Positions 32,448 to 41,493 of a stretch of DNA of 50,297 nucleotides are shown in pieces. The notes under the pieces were generated by a model that saw nothing but the letters and a program-made list of their open reading frames with translations, searched no databases and was not told where the DNA came from. The DNA lies in the NCBI GenBank assembly GCA_002281875.1, contig NCHN01000020.1, positions 1 through 50,297 on the forward strand. The letters run 5' to 3'. The stretch's first letter is position 1; every line of letters starts with the position of its first letter. The translations under genes and the position numbers were made by a program. Origin of the DNA: Sphingobacteriia bacterium 24-36-13. Its GTDB lineage: Bacteria; Bacteroidota; Bacteroidia; Chitinophagales; Chitinophagaceae.

Positions 32448-33515
32448 TTAAGCGTTCCTATTAATACAATTAAGGTCTTCAAAAGCTATTTCTAATCTTT
32501 TAGAGAAGCTTTCTTCGGCTTTTCTTAGCCAAACCCTAGGGTCATAAAATTTCTTATTGGGCTTATCGGCACCTTCGGGATTGCCTAATTGGCCTTGTAA
32601 ATAAGCTTCATTTTTTTGATAAAAGTCTTTGATTCCTTCCCAGAAAGCCCACTGTAAATCGGTATCAATATTCATTTTAATTGCTCCGTATCCAATTGCT
32701 TCTCTAATTTGGTGTTGAGGAGAACCACTTCCACCATGGAAAACAAAATAGACTGGTTTTGGACCAGTTTTTAATTCAGCTTGAATAAAGTCTTGGCTAT
32801 TTTTTAAAATTTCTGGTCTCAATTCAACATTTCCAGGTTTATACACACCATGAACATTACCGAAAGCAGCAGCAACAGTAAACATGTTGCCTACTTTGCT
32901 CAATTCTGTATAAGAATACGCAACGTGTTGAGGTTGGGTATACAATTTATCGTTTTCTACATCGCTGTTGTCTACACCATCTTCTTCACCACCTGTTACC
33001 CCCAATTCAATTTCAATGCTCATACCCAACGGAGCCATGCGCTTGTAAAATTCTACAGAAGTAGCAATATTCTCTTCTAATGGTTCTTCTGAAAGATCCA
33101 ACATATGAGAACTAAATAAAGGCCTTCCTTTTTCTTTAAAATATTGTTCCCCAGCATCAATTAATCCACTTACCCAAGGCAACCATTTTTTGGCTGCATG
33201 GTCAGTATGTAATACTACCGGCACGCCATAATATTTAGCTACATTATGAATATGCAATGCGCCAGAAACACCACCAGAAATATTACCTTGTAGGGCGTCA
33301 TTGGGCATTCCTTTTCCCGCAACAAACTGTGCCCCTCCATTAGAAAATTGAATGATCACAGGAGAGTTTACTTTAGCGGCGGTTTCTAAAGTAGCATTAA
33401 TGGTGTTGGTACCAATGGTATTTACGGCAGGAAGAGCAAATTGATTGTCTTTAGCATCGTTATATAATGCTTCTAATTCGTCTCCAAACAAAACGCCTGA
33501 GCTGTATTTTTTCAT
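32448..33515 (-). CDS. fbaA: Class II fructose-bisphosphate aldolase
   Basis: Zinc-dependent aldolase of glycolysis and gluconeogenesis. It has 355 residues, the length of the class IIA (E. coli FbaA) type. Metal-binding and catalytic regions are visible: VVLHTDHAAKKWL near 102-114, EIELGVTGGEEDGVDN near 173-188, FGNVHGVYKPGNVEL and FVFHGGSGSP. The C-terminal part has KMNIDTDLQWAFWEG and the late WLRKAEESF. It appears monocistronic, with its own terminator. Confidence 0.95.
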   Translation of the reverse strand: MKKYSSGVLFGDELEALYNDAKDNQFALPAVNTIGTNTINATLETAAKVNSPVIIQFSNGGAQFVAGKGMPNDALQGNISGGVSGALHIHNVAKYYGVPVVLHTDHAAKKWLPWVSGLIDAGEQYFKEKGRPLFSSHMLDLSEEPLEENIATSVEFYKRMAPLGMSIEIELGVTGGEEDGVDNSDVENDKLYTQPQHVAYSYTELSKVGNMFTVAAAFGNVHGVYKPGNVELRPEILKNSQDFIQAELKTGPKPVYFVFHGGSGSPQHQIREAIGYGAIKMNIDTDLQWAFWEGIKDFYQKNEAYLQGQLGNPEGADKPNKKFYDPRVWLRKAEESFSKRLEIAFEDLNCINRNA

Positions 33516-33556
33516 GTAGCTAAGATACTAAAAACCCTACAAAATCCCATAGCCAT

Positions 33557-34330
33557 TTATAGTTCTTTCGCTACCCTTTGAATTAGTGATTTAAAGTATG
33601 CTGGAGCTTCTAATAGTCTACTGCCATACCAACTGAACATTTCTCCATCCACCAGTAAAATCAATTTATCAGGAAAATATTTTTGTAATATTTCAATATG
33701 CATTTGCTTAAATGGATAAGGTTCACTCGATAAGAAAATGACTTTACAATTGGTTTGTTCTATATCTGATAAGCTAATTGAAGGGTACCTTTCTGACTTA
33801 GCAAAGACATTTGAAAATCCAATCTTAGTGAGTAAATCATTTATATAAGTATCTCCACCAATGGTCATATATGGGTCTTGCCAAATAAGATAAGTGCATG
33901 GGATGGATTGTAGCTGCTGTTTACTGCATAGTTCACTTAAGTCTGCAAAGCTATCTTGGATAGTCTTAACTATTTCGGCTGCTTTGGTTTGAGAATTGGT
34001 AAGTACTCCAATATCTTGAATCATTTTTAAAGCATCTTCAAAATTAGAAACGTCAGTCAAATGAACTTTTGTAAAAGCTTCCAAAGCCTCAACCTGCTCT
34101 TTTACATTTTCTTCTTTATTGGCAATTACAAGGGTAGGAGCTAAAGACCTGATTTTTTCAATATGAATATTTTTGGTGCCGCCAATTCTAGTTTTGGTTT
34201 TAAACCAATCATTCGGATGCACACAGAACTTGGTAATTCCTACCACATCATTGGATAATTCTAAATGATATAGAAGTTCAGTAATACTAGGAACAAGTGA
34301 TACTATTCTTAAAGAATCATCATGCATCAT
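33557..34330 (-). CDS. BtuF-like substrate-binding-fold protein without signal peptide
   Basis: A 257-residue protein of the helical-backbone metal receptor (periplasmic-binding protein type III, BtuF-like) family. Family features are RIVSLVPSITELLYHLELSNDVVGITKFC at the N-terminus (in part), RIGGTKNIHIEKIRSLAPTLVI and the central DPYMTIGGDTYINDLL. The protein begins MMHDDSLRIVSL with no hydrophobic segment, so it lacks the signal peptide expected of a transporter-binding subunit, and no permease or ATPase gene lies beside it. It may work in the cytoplasm, for example in cobalamin handling, but that is inference. The ligand is unknown. Confidence 0.8.
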   Translation of the reverse strand: MMHDDSLRIVSLVPSITELLYHLELSNDVVGITKFCVHPNDWFKTKTRIGGTKNIHIEKIRSLAPTLVIANKEENVKEQVEALEAFTKVHLTDVSNFEDALKMIQDIGVLTNSQTKAAEIVKTIQDSFADLSELCSKQQLQSIPCTYLIWQDPYMTIGGDTYINDLLTKIGFSNVFAKSERYPSISLSDIEQTNCKVIFLSSEPYPFKQMHIEILQKYFPDKLILLVDGEMFSWYGSRLLEAPAYFKSLIQRVAKEL

Positions 34331-34377
34331 TATATATTTAAATGCTACATAAAGGTACTGTATAAGTATTCAAATAA

Positions 34378-35541
34378 TCATCTGTACTTATACCATGAAC
34401 CCGTATTTACTAATAGTATTTTATCAGTTGATTTAGCCCATCCCATTTTCAATAACTGTTGAGTGGCTCTAAAAGTGGCTGCCCCTTCAGGACTTAATAA
34501 CAAGCCCTCTATTTTAGCAATTTCTTCAACACCATCTTCCATTTCTTTTTCAGAAACAGTTAAAGCAATGCCATTGCTTTCCCTTAAAACATCTAACATC
34601 ATTGCAGTTGCAAAAGGATAAGGAACTGCTAAACCTAAGGCAGCTGAAGATTTGGGAGTATAATTTTCAGGTAGTTGTCCATTGTTAAATAAATGTACCA
34701 TCGGGCTACATTCAACTGATTGAACCAAAACCATTTTGGGTAATGGCCCTTTGATGGCATTCATGGTAATCAATTCTTTAAATGCTTTCCATATTCCAAT
34801 TAATCCAGTGCCACCCCCAGCAGGATAAACAATAATATCGGGGAGTTCCCAATTAAATTGTTCTGCAATTTCATATCCCAATGTTTTCTTCCCTTCTAAT
34901 CGATAAGGTTCTTTCATGGTAGACATATCGAATGCTCCTGTTGATGCTGCAATTTCCCTGGCTTTTTTACCACACGCATCAATTAATCCATCTATTTGAA
35001 TAAGATTGGCACCATATAATCTGCACTCTTCTTTTAAAGTATCAGCAGTATGTTTGGGCATGATTACGGTTGCTTCAATTCCGGCCTTTGCGCAATAGGC
35101 GCTCATGGCTCCACCGGCATTACCTGCTGTAGGAATGACCATTTGCTTAATCCCTAATTCTTTTGCTTTAGATACGCCCATACTCAGCCCCCTTGCCTTA
35201 AAGGATCCTGTAGGATTTACTGCTTCGTCTTTTAAGTACAATGAATCAATGCTTAATTGATGAGCTAGTTTTTTTAATTGGCTAATAGGAGTGAAGCCTT
35301 CATTTAAGGATACAATATTCACAGGGTCAATTACGGGTAAAACAAATTGGTATCGCCACATGGTATAATCGGCTGTGTTGATTGCATCAATTGTTTGATT
35401 ATTTAAATTGTATACTGCTGACAATGGAACATTGCAACAAGTAGAAAAGGTTTGAACAATTTGATGGCTATAAGTTGCATTACATTTGCTACAAACAAGA
35501 TGGGTAATTAAAGTACCTATGTTCAATTGCTGGTTTTTCAT
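34378..35541 (-). CDS. thrC: Threonine synthase
   Basis: PLP-dependent fold II enzyme that converts O-phosphohomoserine to threonine. It has 387 residues. The N-terminus carries CSKCNATYSH and a later CC pair, resembling a zinc-ribbon-like start seen in some threonine synthases. The PLP lysine is in NPTGSFKARG near 115. TAGNAGGAMSAYCAKAG and the phosphate-cup PAGGGTGLIG are intact. MSTMKEPYRLEGKKTLGYE is the substrate-side motif of the family. A related threonine-synthase-like PLP lyase is the alternative. It follows the LysR gene by 58 bases on the same strand. Confidence 0.85.
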   Translation of the reverse strand: MKNQQLNIGTLITHLVCSKCNATYSHQIVQTFSTCCNVPLSAVYNLNNQTIDAINTADYTMWRYQFVLPVIDPVNIVSLNEGFTPISQLKKLAHQLSIDSLYLKDEAVNPTGSFKARGLSMGVSKAKELGIKQMVIPTAGNAGGAMSAYCAKAGIEATVIMPKHTADTLKEECRLYGANLIQIDGLIDACGKKAREIAASTGAFDMSTMKEPYRLEGKKTLGYEIAEQFNWELPDIIVYPAGGGTGLIGIWKAFKELITMNAIKGPLPKMVLVQSVECSPMVHLFNNGQLPENYTPKSSAALGLAVPYPFATAMMLDVLRESNGIALTVSEKEMEDGVEEIAKIEGLLLSPEGAATFRATQQLLKMGWAKSTDKILLVNTGSWYKYR

Positions 35542-35599
35542 ACTGCAAATTTATCCAGCGGTCAATAACATCAAATGATTATATAGTTATAGTCAATAA

Positions 35600-36499
35600 C
35601 TATAAGTTATAGATTGATTTAGCCATTTTTATAAACCCTTTGTTTAAATCACTCGTTTCTCCCTTTCGTTCTATAAAAAAGAATTGTCGCTGCAAAGCAA
35701 GGCCATCAATAAAGACCTCTTTTAATTCTCCTGCTTTTAATTCTTTCGCAATAGAAATTTTAGGAAGAAATCCTAACGAATCAGATTCTAATAGGAAATT
35801 TTTAAGTGCTTCCGTTCCGCCTAATCTTACCTTTACATTGAGTTGTGCAAAATTGATTTTATGTTTTGCCAATGCTCTTTTTAATACCGCGAGTGTTCCA
35901 CTACCTACTTCTCTTAATGCAATTGGCAAATGAGGTAAATCTTGAATTGAATAATTTTTTTTCTTGAGCAGTTTACTTTTGCTGCTGCAAACAGCTATTA
36001 CTTTATCTGTAATAAATGGGGTATACTGAATTTGGTTGACTTTGCTGTTCTCTTCAATAATACCTAAGTTGATTTGCTTTGCCAACAAAGCTTCTTTTAC
36101 CGACTCTGAATTTCTATTCAATACACTAATATCTATTTGTTGGTATTGAGAATGAAAAGTAGATAATACTTTTGGTAAAATATATAAAGCAACTGTGGTG
36201 CTTGCACCTAACTTAAGATTACCCTTAGCTTGAATGGCATCGTGTAAAACAGAAATATCAAATTCTGTTTTATGTTCAATTTCTTTAACTGCTTGTAGTC
36301 TTTCATACAATAATTTACCTGCAGTAGTTAATTCAATATGCAAACCTTTTCTTTCAAATAATTTGGTTTGGTATTGCTCTTCAAGCAATTGAATATGCTT
36401 GCTTATTGCAGGTTGAGAAATAAACAATAATTGACTGGCTTTTGAAAAACTCAGTTCTTCTGCAACATTCATGAAAACAACATGTCGCATCGATATCAT
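35600..36499 (-). CDS. LysR-family transcriptional regulator
   Basis: A 299-residue regulator. The N-terminal winged helix-turn-helix is FMNVAEELSFSKASQLLFISQPAISKHIQLLEEQY (about residues 9-43, given whole only in outline here): SFSKASQLLFISQPAISKHI is the key recognition part. A linker helix follows, and the effector domain covers about 90-299 (KGNLKLGASTTVALYILPKVL). The gene starts 6 bases after the cystathionine beta-synthase stop, which suggests co-transcription. LysR regulators often control an adjacent gene, so sulfur amino acid metabolism is a reasonable guess, but the target is not shown. An alternative ATG lies three codons in (36490). Confidence 0.93.
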   Translation of the reverse strand: MISMRHVVFMNVAEELSFSKASQLLFISQPAISKHIQLLEEQYQTKLFERKGLHIELTTAGKLLYERLQAVKEIEHKTEFDISVLHDAIQAKGNLKLGASTTVALYILPKVLSTFHSQYQQIDISVLNRNSESVKEALLAKQINLGIIEENSKVNQIQYTPFITDKVIAVCSSKSKLLKKKNYSIQDLPHLPIALREVGSGTLAVLKRALAKHKINFAQLNVKVRLGGTEALKNFLLESDSLGFLPKISIAKELKAGELKEVFIDGLALQRQFFFIERKGETSDLNKGFIKMAKSIYNL

Positions 36500-36505
36500 G
36501 ATAAG

Positions 36506-37861
36506 CTATTTTGCAAGGCTTTGTATAACATCGTATTTTGTAACAATATGATAATCGCCTTTCTCATCTTTAGCTAATACGGCTCCCATTTCTTTGGTTA
36601 TTAAACTGCCTAGCCTTTCAACTGGTGTATCAAAGTCTACTACCGGATAAGCAGGTTCAATTACACTGTTCACAGTTGCATTTTTAATTTCAGGATTGCT
36701 GAATACTTTTTGAAACAAGCCATTTTCACTAACAGAACCAATTGGAATCCCTTCCTGCATAACAGGTATATGTTCAATATCGTATTTCTTCATTAACTCT
36801 ACCGTTTCTGCAACAGTATTGTCTGGGGCAATTGACACCAAACGTTTAGCATGCCTGCCATTTACAATGTCTTTGAATGATTTCACGTCTAAGAATCCTC
36901 TTTCCATCATCCATTGATCATTATAAATTTTCCCAACATATCTACTGCCATGATCGTGAAAAATACAAACAACTACTGCATCGTTGGGTAATTTATCTTT
37001 TAATTGAACTAAGCCTTGCAAACATGATCCTGCACTGTAGCCGCAAAATAAGCCTTCTTCTTTGGCAATTCTTCGAGCCATTACCGCTCCATCTTTATCT
37101 GTCACTTGTTCAAAATGATCAATCACACTCATATCATAGTTCTGAGGCAGAAAATCTTCCCCAAAACCTTCACTAATATAAGGGTGAACAAATTTCATGT
37201 CTATCTCACCAGTCTTGTAATAGTTGGTTAAAAGAGAACCATAAACGTCTATTGCCCAAATTTGAATATTGGGATTTTTTTCTTTTAAATACAATGCAGT
37301 ACCAGTAATAGTACCACCTGTACCAGCAGTACAAACCAAATGGGTGATTTTTCCTTCAGTCTGTTCCCAAATTTCTGGGCCTGTACTTTCATAATGCGCT
37401 TGACGATTGGCCAAGTTATCATATTGATTCATGTACATTGAATTGGGAATTTCTTTTCCCAAACGCTTTGCTACACTGTAGTAACTGCGCGGATCTTCTG
37501 GCAATACATTCGTTGGACAAACAATTACTTCTGCACCCACTGCTTTCAAAATATCTGCTTTCTCTTTTGATTGCTTATCTGTTGTTACAAAAATGCATTT
37601 ATACCCTTTTACACATGCTGCCAATGCCAGCCCCATTCCAGTATTACCGCTGGTTCCTTCAATAATGGTTCCACCAGGCTTTAGTTTGCCCTCTTGTTCT
37701 GCCACTTCAACCATTTTCAAAGCCATTCTATCTTTTATGGAATTACCTGGATTAAAGTAATCTACTTTAGCAAGGATTGTCCCTGGTATACCTTTAGATA
37801 CTTTGTTTAATTGTATAATAGGAGTATTCCCTATTGTTTCTAGTACATTTTTCTTCCACAT
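36506..37861 (-). CDS. Cystathionine beta-synthase (PLP enzyme with CBS domains)
   Basis: PLP fold II enzyme predicted to join serine and homocysteine into cystathionine. The ATG at 37861 gives 451 residues; an upstream TTG (37885) lies in the promoter. The core starts NVLETIGNTPIIQLNKVSKG. The PLP lysine is in NPGNSIKDRMALK near 42. The substrate loop EGTSGNTGMGLAL and the phosphate cup GTGGTITGTA are intact. The C-terminal 120 residues hold a CBS-domain pair (VAETVELMKKYDIEHIPVM ... VERLGSLI). There is no N-terminal heme-binding region. Cysteine synthase with an extra regulatory domain is an alternative. A TACCTTTG promoter precedes it and LysR follows. Confidence 0.9.
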   Translation of the reverse strand: MWKKNVLETIGNTPIIQLNKVSKGIPGTILAKVDYFNPGNSIKDRMALKMVEVAEQEGKLKPGGTIIEGTSGNTGMGLALAACVKGYKCIFVTTDKQSKEKADILKAVGAEVIVCPTNVLPEDPRSYYSVAKRLGKEIPNSMYMNQYDNLANRQAHYESTGPEIWEQTEGKITHLVCTAGTGGTITGTALYLKEKNPNIQIWAIDVYGSLLTNYYKTGEIDMKFVHPYISEGFGEDFLPQNYDMSVIDHFEQVTDKDGAVMARRIAKEEGLFCGYSAGSCLQGLVQLKDKLPNDAVVVCIFHDHGSRYVGKIYNDQWMMERGFLDVKSFKDIVNGRHAKRLVSIAPDNTVAETVELMKKYDIEHIPVMQEGIPIGSVSENGLFQKVFSNPEIKNATVNSVIEPAYPVVDFDTPVERLGSLITKEMGAVLAKDEKGDYHIVTKYDVIQSLAK

Positions 37862-37882
37862 AAAAACGAACGCTTGTTTGTA

Positions 37883-37890
37883 CAAAGGTA
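37883..37890 (-). promoter_or_regulatory. Cystathionine beta-synthase promoter -7 element
   Basis: CAAAGGTA on the plus strand reads TACCTTTG on the minus strand, an exact consensus match 21 bases ahead of the ATG at 37861. It excludes the overlapping TTG at 37885 as the start codon. Confidence 0.6.
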
Positions 37891-37900
37891 TTGTTTTGAC

Positions 37901-38470
37901 CTAATAGTTAGTGTCAACAGAAAATAAGTGGGGATGCTTGGGTGTAATAGTTGAATAAAAATCCATTATTTCTTTCATGGTTGCAGGATAGTTAGTTGGA
38001 ATAACCGTTTTACCTATCCCAGCAATTTTTTTACCATAATCTACATAGCCTAATAAAATCGGGACTTGGGCGCTGGTTGCAACATGATAAAATCCAGTTT
38101 TCCATTCTGTGCGTTTACTTCTTGTGCCTTCTGGTGTGATGACTATGATTAACTCTGGATGATTGTTAAATAGTTGGGTCATTGCTTCCACAAAACTTGG
38201 TCTATTCCCATCCTTTCTAGGTGTTCTGTCAATAGCAATTCCGCCAAATGGCTTCATAATTAAACTAAATGGAAATCGCATCCATTCTTTTTTCACAGTA
38301 AAACGAATTTTTAATCCGTAAACACCAAATGCCAATATCATGTACCAAAAATCCCAATTGCTGGTATGTGGTGCAGCAATTACAATGCATTTGTGTATGT
38401 CTTTGGGTAAATTGGTATCTAATTTCCAACCGCTCAATTTTAATAAGAAAAGACAAATCTTGCGGTACAT
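37901..38470 (-). CDS. PlsC-like 1-acylglycerol-3-phosphate acyltransferase
   Basis: A 189-residue member of the lysophospholipid acyltransferase superfamily. Motif I appears as APHTSNWDFW near 33-42 (H-x4-D with His and Asp), motif II-like FGGIAIDRTPR near 75-85 and motif III PEGTRSK near 113-119. It is shorter than classical PlsC (about 240) and lacks the N-terminal membrane helix of E. coli PlsC, though the first 18 residues are hydrophobic. Its acyl acceptor is uncertain. It follows plsX by 39 bases, so it fits a phospholipid-synthesis operon. Confidence 0.85.
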   Translation of the reverse strand: MYRKICLFLLKLSGWKLDTNLPKDIHKCIVIAAPHTSNWDFWYMILAFGVYGLKIRFTVKKEWMRFPFSLIMKPFGGIAIDRTPRKDGNRPSFVEAMTQLFNNHPELIIVITPEGTRSKRTEWKTGFYHVATSAQVPILLGYVDYGKKIAGIGKTVIPTNYPATMKEIMDFYSTITPKHPHLFSVDTNY

Positions 38471-38509
38471 AATTTTACATGTTAAAAAGGAAAGGAATCA
38501 AATTGGAAA

Positions 38510-39457
38510 TTATGTAAACTGAAAAGAGGCAGCCATCTTAATACAAATATTGCTACAAATCATTTTTTCTGCCAATGAAACCATATTGGAAAATGCTTTA
38601 GCAGAACTGATACCGTGTCCTATAATTACTGGCTTTGCTACTCCTAAAACTGGAGTGCCCCCGTAGTTTTCATAATGGAAACGGCTTAAATATTCATCAT
38701 TGGCTAGACCTCTCTCTTTGGCTAAATCATAAAATGATTCAGCCATTTTTAGTACAATATTTCCAGTGAAGCCATCGCAAACCATTACGTTGGCTTTATC
38801 ATTGAAGAAGTCTCTTCCTTCAATATTGCCAATGAAATTGATTTGTTTATTTTCTTTTAAAAGAGGGTAGGTGGCTTGAGCCAAAATATTACCCTTCCCT
38901 TCTTCTTCACCCACGTTCACCAATCCAACTGATGGATGGTTGATCCCAAGAATATGCTCTGCATATAAACTGCCTAGAATGGCAAATTGGTTCAATAGTT
39001 CGGGCTTGCAATCTGCATTCAATCCTACATCTAATAATACGCCTGTAGATCCATTAACTTTAGGAATAACAGTAGCAATAGTAGGCCTATTTACCCCTTC
39101 AATGGCTTTAATACTAAACATGGCACCTACCAACATGGCGCCAGTATTGCCTGCACTTATGAAAGCGTCAATTTTCCCTGATGCAAGTAAGTGAAATCCA
39201 ATAGCAATAGAAGATTGCTGTTTTTCTTTTAAGGCTTTGGTGGGGTGCTCATGATAACCAATGGTTTCAGGAGCATGTACAAAATGCAAATTAGGTGATG
39301 AAACTTCATACTCCTTTATTAAGGGTTGTATTAAAGATTCATCACCTATGCAATATAAATTTACTGCGGTATTATTATTAGACAAGTACAGAAGAATTCC
39401 TTTCACCGCTTCTAACGGTGCAAAATCTCCTCCCATCATGTCTATTCCTATATTCAT
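38510..39457 (-). CDS. plsX: Phosphate acyltransferase PlsX
   Basis: Converts acyl-ACP to acyl-phosphate, the donor used by PlsY, which is encoded at 6392. It has 315 residues. The start MNIGIDMMGGDFAPLEAVKG is the family hallmark. Further matches are TIGYHEHPTKALKEKQQSSI near 85-104, SAGNTGAMLVGA and CDGFTGNIVLKM near 230. The gene order yceD-rpmF-plsX is conserved widely in bacteria. Confidence 0.95.
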   Translation of the reverse strand: MNIGIDMMGGDFAPLEAVKGILLYLSNNNTAVNLYCIGDESLIQPLIKEYEVSSPNLHFVHAPETIGYHEHPTKALKEKQQSSIAIGFHLLASGKIDAFISAGNTGAMLVGAMFSIKAIEGVNRPTIATVIPKVNGSTGVLLDVGLNADCKPELLNQFAILGSLYAEHILGINHPSVGLVNVGEEEGKGNILAQATYPLLKENKQINFIGNIEGRDFFNDKANVMVCDGFTGNIVLKMAESFYDLAKERGLANDEYLSRFHYENYGGTPVLGVAKPVIIGHGISSAKAFSNMVSLAEKMICSNICIKMAASFQFT

Positions 39458-39492
39458 TGCAGTAAGCTAAGGGTATAACTGATCTGTAAAGG

Positions 39493-39687
39493 TTACGCTT
39501 TCAACGGTGCTTTCTCAGCAACCAACTTTCCTTTATAGAACAATTTACCTTCGCTAACATGTGCACGATGGCGTACATGTATTTCTCCTGTAGTGGAGTC
39601 TTTGCTCAAAGTAACTTCTTGTGCTACATAGTGCGTTCTTCTTTTAGCACTTCTCTGCTGTGAATGTCTGCGTTTTGGATTTGGCAT
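39493..39687 (-). CDS. rpmF: 50S ribosomal protein L32
   Basis: Small basic protein of 64 residues starting MPNPKRRHSQQRSAKRRTHY, the family start. The four Cys of zinc-type L32 are absent, so this is the zinc-free version. It sits between the YceD-like gene and plsX, 27 bases after the first and 35 bases before the second. Confidence 0.96.
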   Translation of the reverse strand: MPNPKRRHSQQRSAKRRTHYVAQEVTLSKDSTTGEIHVRHRAHVSEGKLFYKGKLVAEKAPLKA

Positions 39688-39714
39688 TGCTCAAAATTTA
39701 TGGTAACAAAATTT

Positions 39715-40260
39715 TTATTCTAAATTTTTAAACTTTTCTAATCCCTTCCATACGGTTGGGGTACTGTCTTTCGTTGCTTCTTCTTCCATTTTCCTTAATT
39801 TCTCTAACACTTCTTTGTTGCATTTTGGCCCACCCATCTCTTCGGGAGAACAGGTTTTTTGCAAAGGAATGCTCAAGTTGACAAACTCGTAAATCCAATT
39901 GGCTACTTGTAGATGACTTTCGTTTCTACTAATATAATAGACATCTGGATCTTCTTCCTGTTCATTTAAAGTATCGGGTTCATCTACCATTTTTACTATG
40001 ATATTAAACTCGTCCCATAATTGAAGGGGAAGGGTATTTCCGCAACGATCGCAACCTGCTTGAATACTACCATCTATATCAAATTTCAATTGCATGAAAC
40101 CCGATTTTTTGTCTAGTAACAATTTTACAGTAGCATCACAATTACTGAAATCTTGCTCGCCATAAGGAATAAAGAACTTATCGTCCACCCTGTATTCGTA
40201 TACATGAACACCCGGCTTCAAACCCACAAAAGCGATTTCATATTCGCGCCGATGATTCAT
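39715..40260 (-). CDS. yceD: DUF177/YceD family protein
   Basis: A 181-residue YceD-type protein, in bacteria and plastids linked to 23S rRNA accumulation. The ATG at 40260 (MNHRREYEIAFVGLKPG) is preferred to a GTG two codons upstream. The family CxxC is visible in QAGCDRCGNTLPLQL near 88-102. The acidic segment DPDVYYI, the hydrophobic VNLSIPLQKTC and the late VWKGLEKFKNLE are further matches. It heads yceD-rpmF-plsX with a consensus promoter at 40281-40312. Confidence 0.88.
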   Translation of the reverse strand: MNHRREYEIAFVGLKPGVHVYEYRVDDKFFIPYGEQDFSNCDATVKLLLDKKSGFMQLKFDIDGSIQAGCDRCGNTLPLQLWDEFNIIVKMVDEPDTLNEQEEDPDVYYISRNESHLQVANWIYEFVNLSIPLQKTCSPEEMGGPKCNKEVLEKLRKMEEEATKDSTPTVWKGLEKFKNLE

Positions 40261-40280
40261 ATCCACGTTTTAAGGGTTTG

Positions 40281-40312
40281 CAAAGGTAGAAAAAACAGCC
40301 CAATTTGCCAAA
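40281..40312 (-). promoter_or_regulatory. yceD-rpmF-plsX promoter
   Basis: On the minus strand a -33 TTTG (40312-40309) and a -7 TACCTTTG (40288-40281) are separated by 20 bases, a strong Bacteroidota match 20 bases before the yceD ATG. Confidence 0.7.
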
Positions 40313-40377
40313 GTAAACTAAAAATAAGCCGTTTAAGTGCAGTCTCCATCCTAACTTTAATCTAGAACTATGCAAAT

Positions 40378-41493
40378 ATGCAGCTTATAATAGATGAAAA
40401 AAATATAAAAAAGACCTTTTTGCTGCTTCTTGGAGGCATTTTAACCTATTTGGCGGGACAATCTCCTTGGTTTGTGGAAAACTGCTATGTCGCAAAATTT
40501 TATCCACTTTGGTCAAATTTTTTAAAAAAAGGTTCCCATACCTTTCCTTTTAGCTTGGGAGATTTCTTTTACACTGCATTAATCGTTTATATAGTTATGC
40601 TTTTTGTAAAGTGGCTTGTTCGATTTTTGCAATCGCACCAACGGTTAACTTTTATTTGGTCAGGAATACGTGGAATGCTCCAATTTGGGTTAATTGGGTA
40701 TATACTGTTTCAATTATTTTGGGGTTTCAATTACAAAAGAGGAGGGATTGCCTTGGCTTTAGGCTTAAATCCCACCGTATATAACCAAAAACAAATTACA
40801 GAGTTAACGAATGAGTTGATTGACTCGGCAAATTATTATAGAAGACAAATTGGTTCTGGCGTTTTGCCTGTTTTCACAAAAAAGCAATTAATGGATGATG
40901 CCCAAATGGCTTATGACAAGGCTTCAATTCAATTTCCCTTTTTAAAAACAACTATTCAATCTGTAAAATTTAGCCTGTTTGAACCTATTGCAGATTATAT
41001 TGGTTTCTCGGGTTATTATAATCCATTTACTGGTGAAGCACATTTGAGGAATGATTTACCTGGAATTTTAAACCCCTTTATAATTTGTCATGAAGTAGGT
41101 CATCAATTAGGATATGCGAGTGAAAGTGAAGCTAGCTTTGTGGGTTTTTTGGCTGCAAAATCAAGTAACAATCCATATCTACAATATTCAATGTATTTAG
41201 ATTTATTAAACTATTCGTTCAATGAACAGTACCTTTTGTATGCCAAGGAGAATTATGGACCATTTGAACAAGTAGTTAAAAACAATCGAAATCGAATGGA
41301 TACATTGGTTAAAAAAGATCGGAAAGATATTCGCGATTTTTTTTATAAACGTAGAAATGATTTCAGTCCAATCAGCAATAACTTATATGACCAGTTTTTA
41401 AAAATGAATCATCAAATGGCTGGAATAGATAGTTATAACGAAGTGGTTGCTTGGTTAATCAGTTATCAAAAAAGAAAAAATGAAAATAACTAA
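40378..41493 (+). CDS. DUF3810 membrane protein with HEVGH metal motif
   Basis: A 371-residue integral membrane protein of the DUF3810 family. Three hydrophobic segments occupy the first third: FLLLLGGILTYLAGQ, FFYTALIVYIVMLFVKWLV and a third near GMLQFGLIGYILFQLFW. The large remainder is probably outside the membrane. It contains the metalloprotease-like motif HEVGH in NPFIICHEVGHQLGYASESEAS near residues 239-243, with a candidate third ligand Glu in SESEAS downstream. GFNYKRGG and SGYYNPFTGEAHLRND are also conserved-looking. The activity is unproven. It overlaps tspO by 14 bases. Confidence 0.85.
   Translation: MQLIIDEKNIKKTFLLLLGGILTYLAGQSPWFVENCYVAKFYPLWSNFLKKGSHTFPFSLGDFFYTALIVYIVMLFVKWLVRFLQSHQRLTFIWSGIRGMLQFGLIGYILFQLFWGFNYKRGGIALALGLNPTVYNQKQITELTNELIDSANYYRRQIGSGVLPVFTKKQLMDDAQMAYDKASIQFPFLKTTIQSVKFSLFEPIADYIGFSGYYNPFTGEAHLRNDLPGILNPFIICHEVGHQLGYASESEASFVGFLAAKSSNNPYLQYSMYLDLLNYSFNEQYLLYAKENYGPFEQVVKNNRNRMDTLVKKDRKDIRDFFYKRRNDFSPISNNLYDQFLKMNHQMAGIDSYNEVVAWLISYQKRKNENN

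Noticed and set aside
40352-40359. TAACTTTA as a promoter for DUF3810
   Set aside because: The last position departs from TAnnTTTG and no -33 element was found, so support is too weak.
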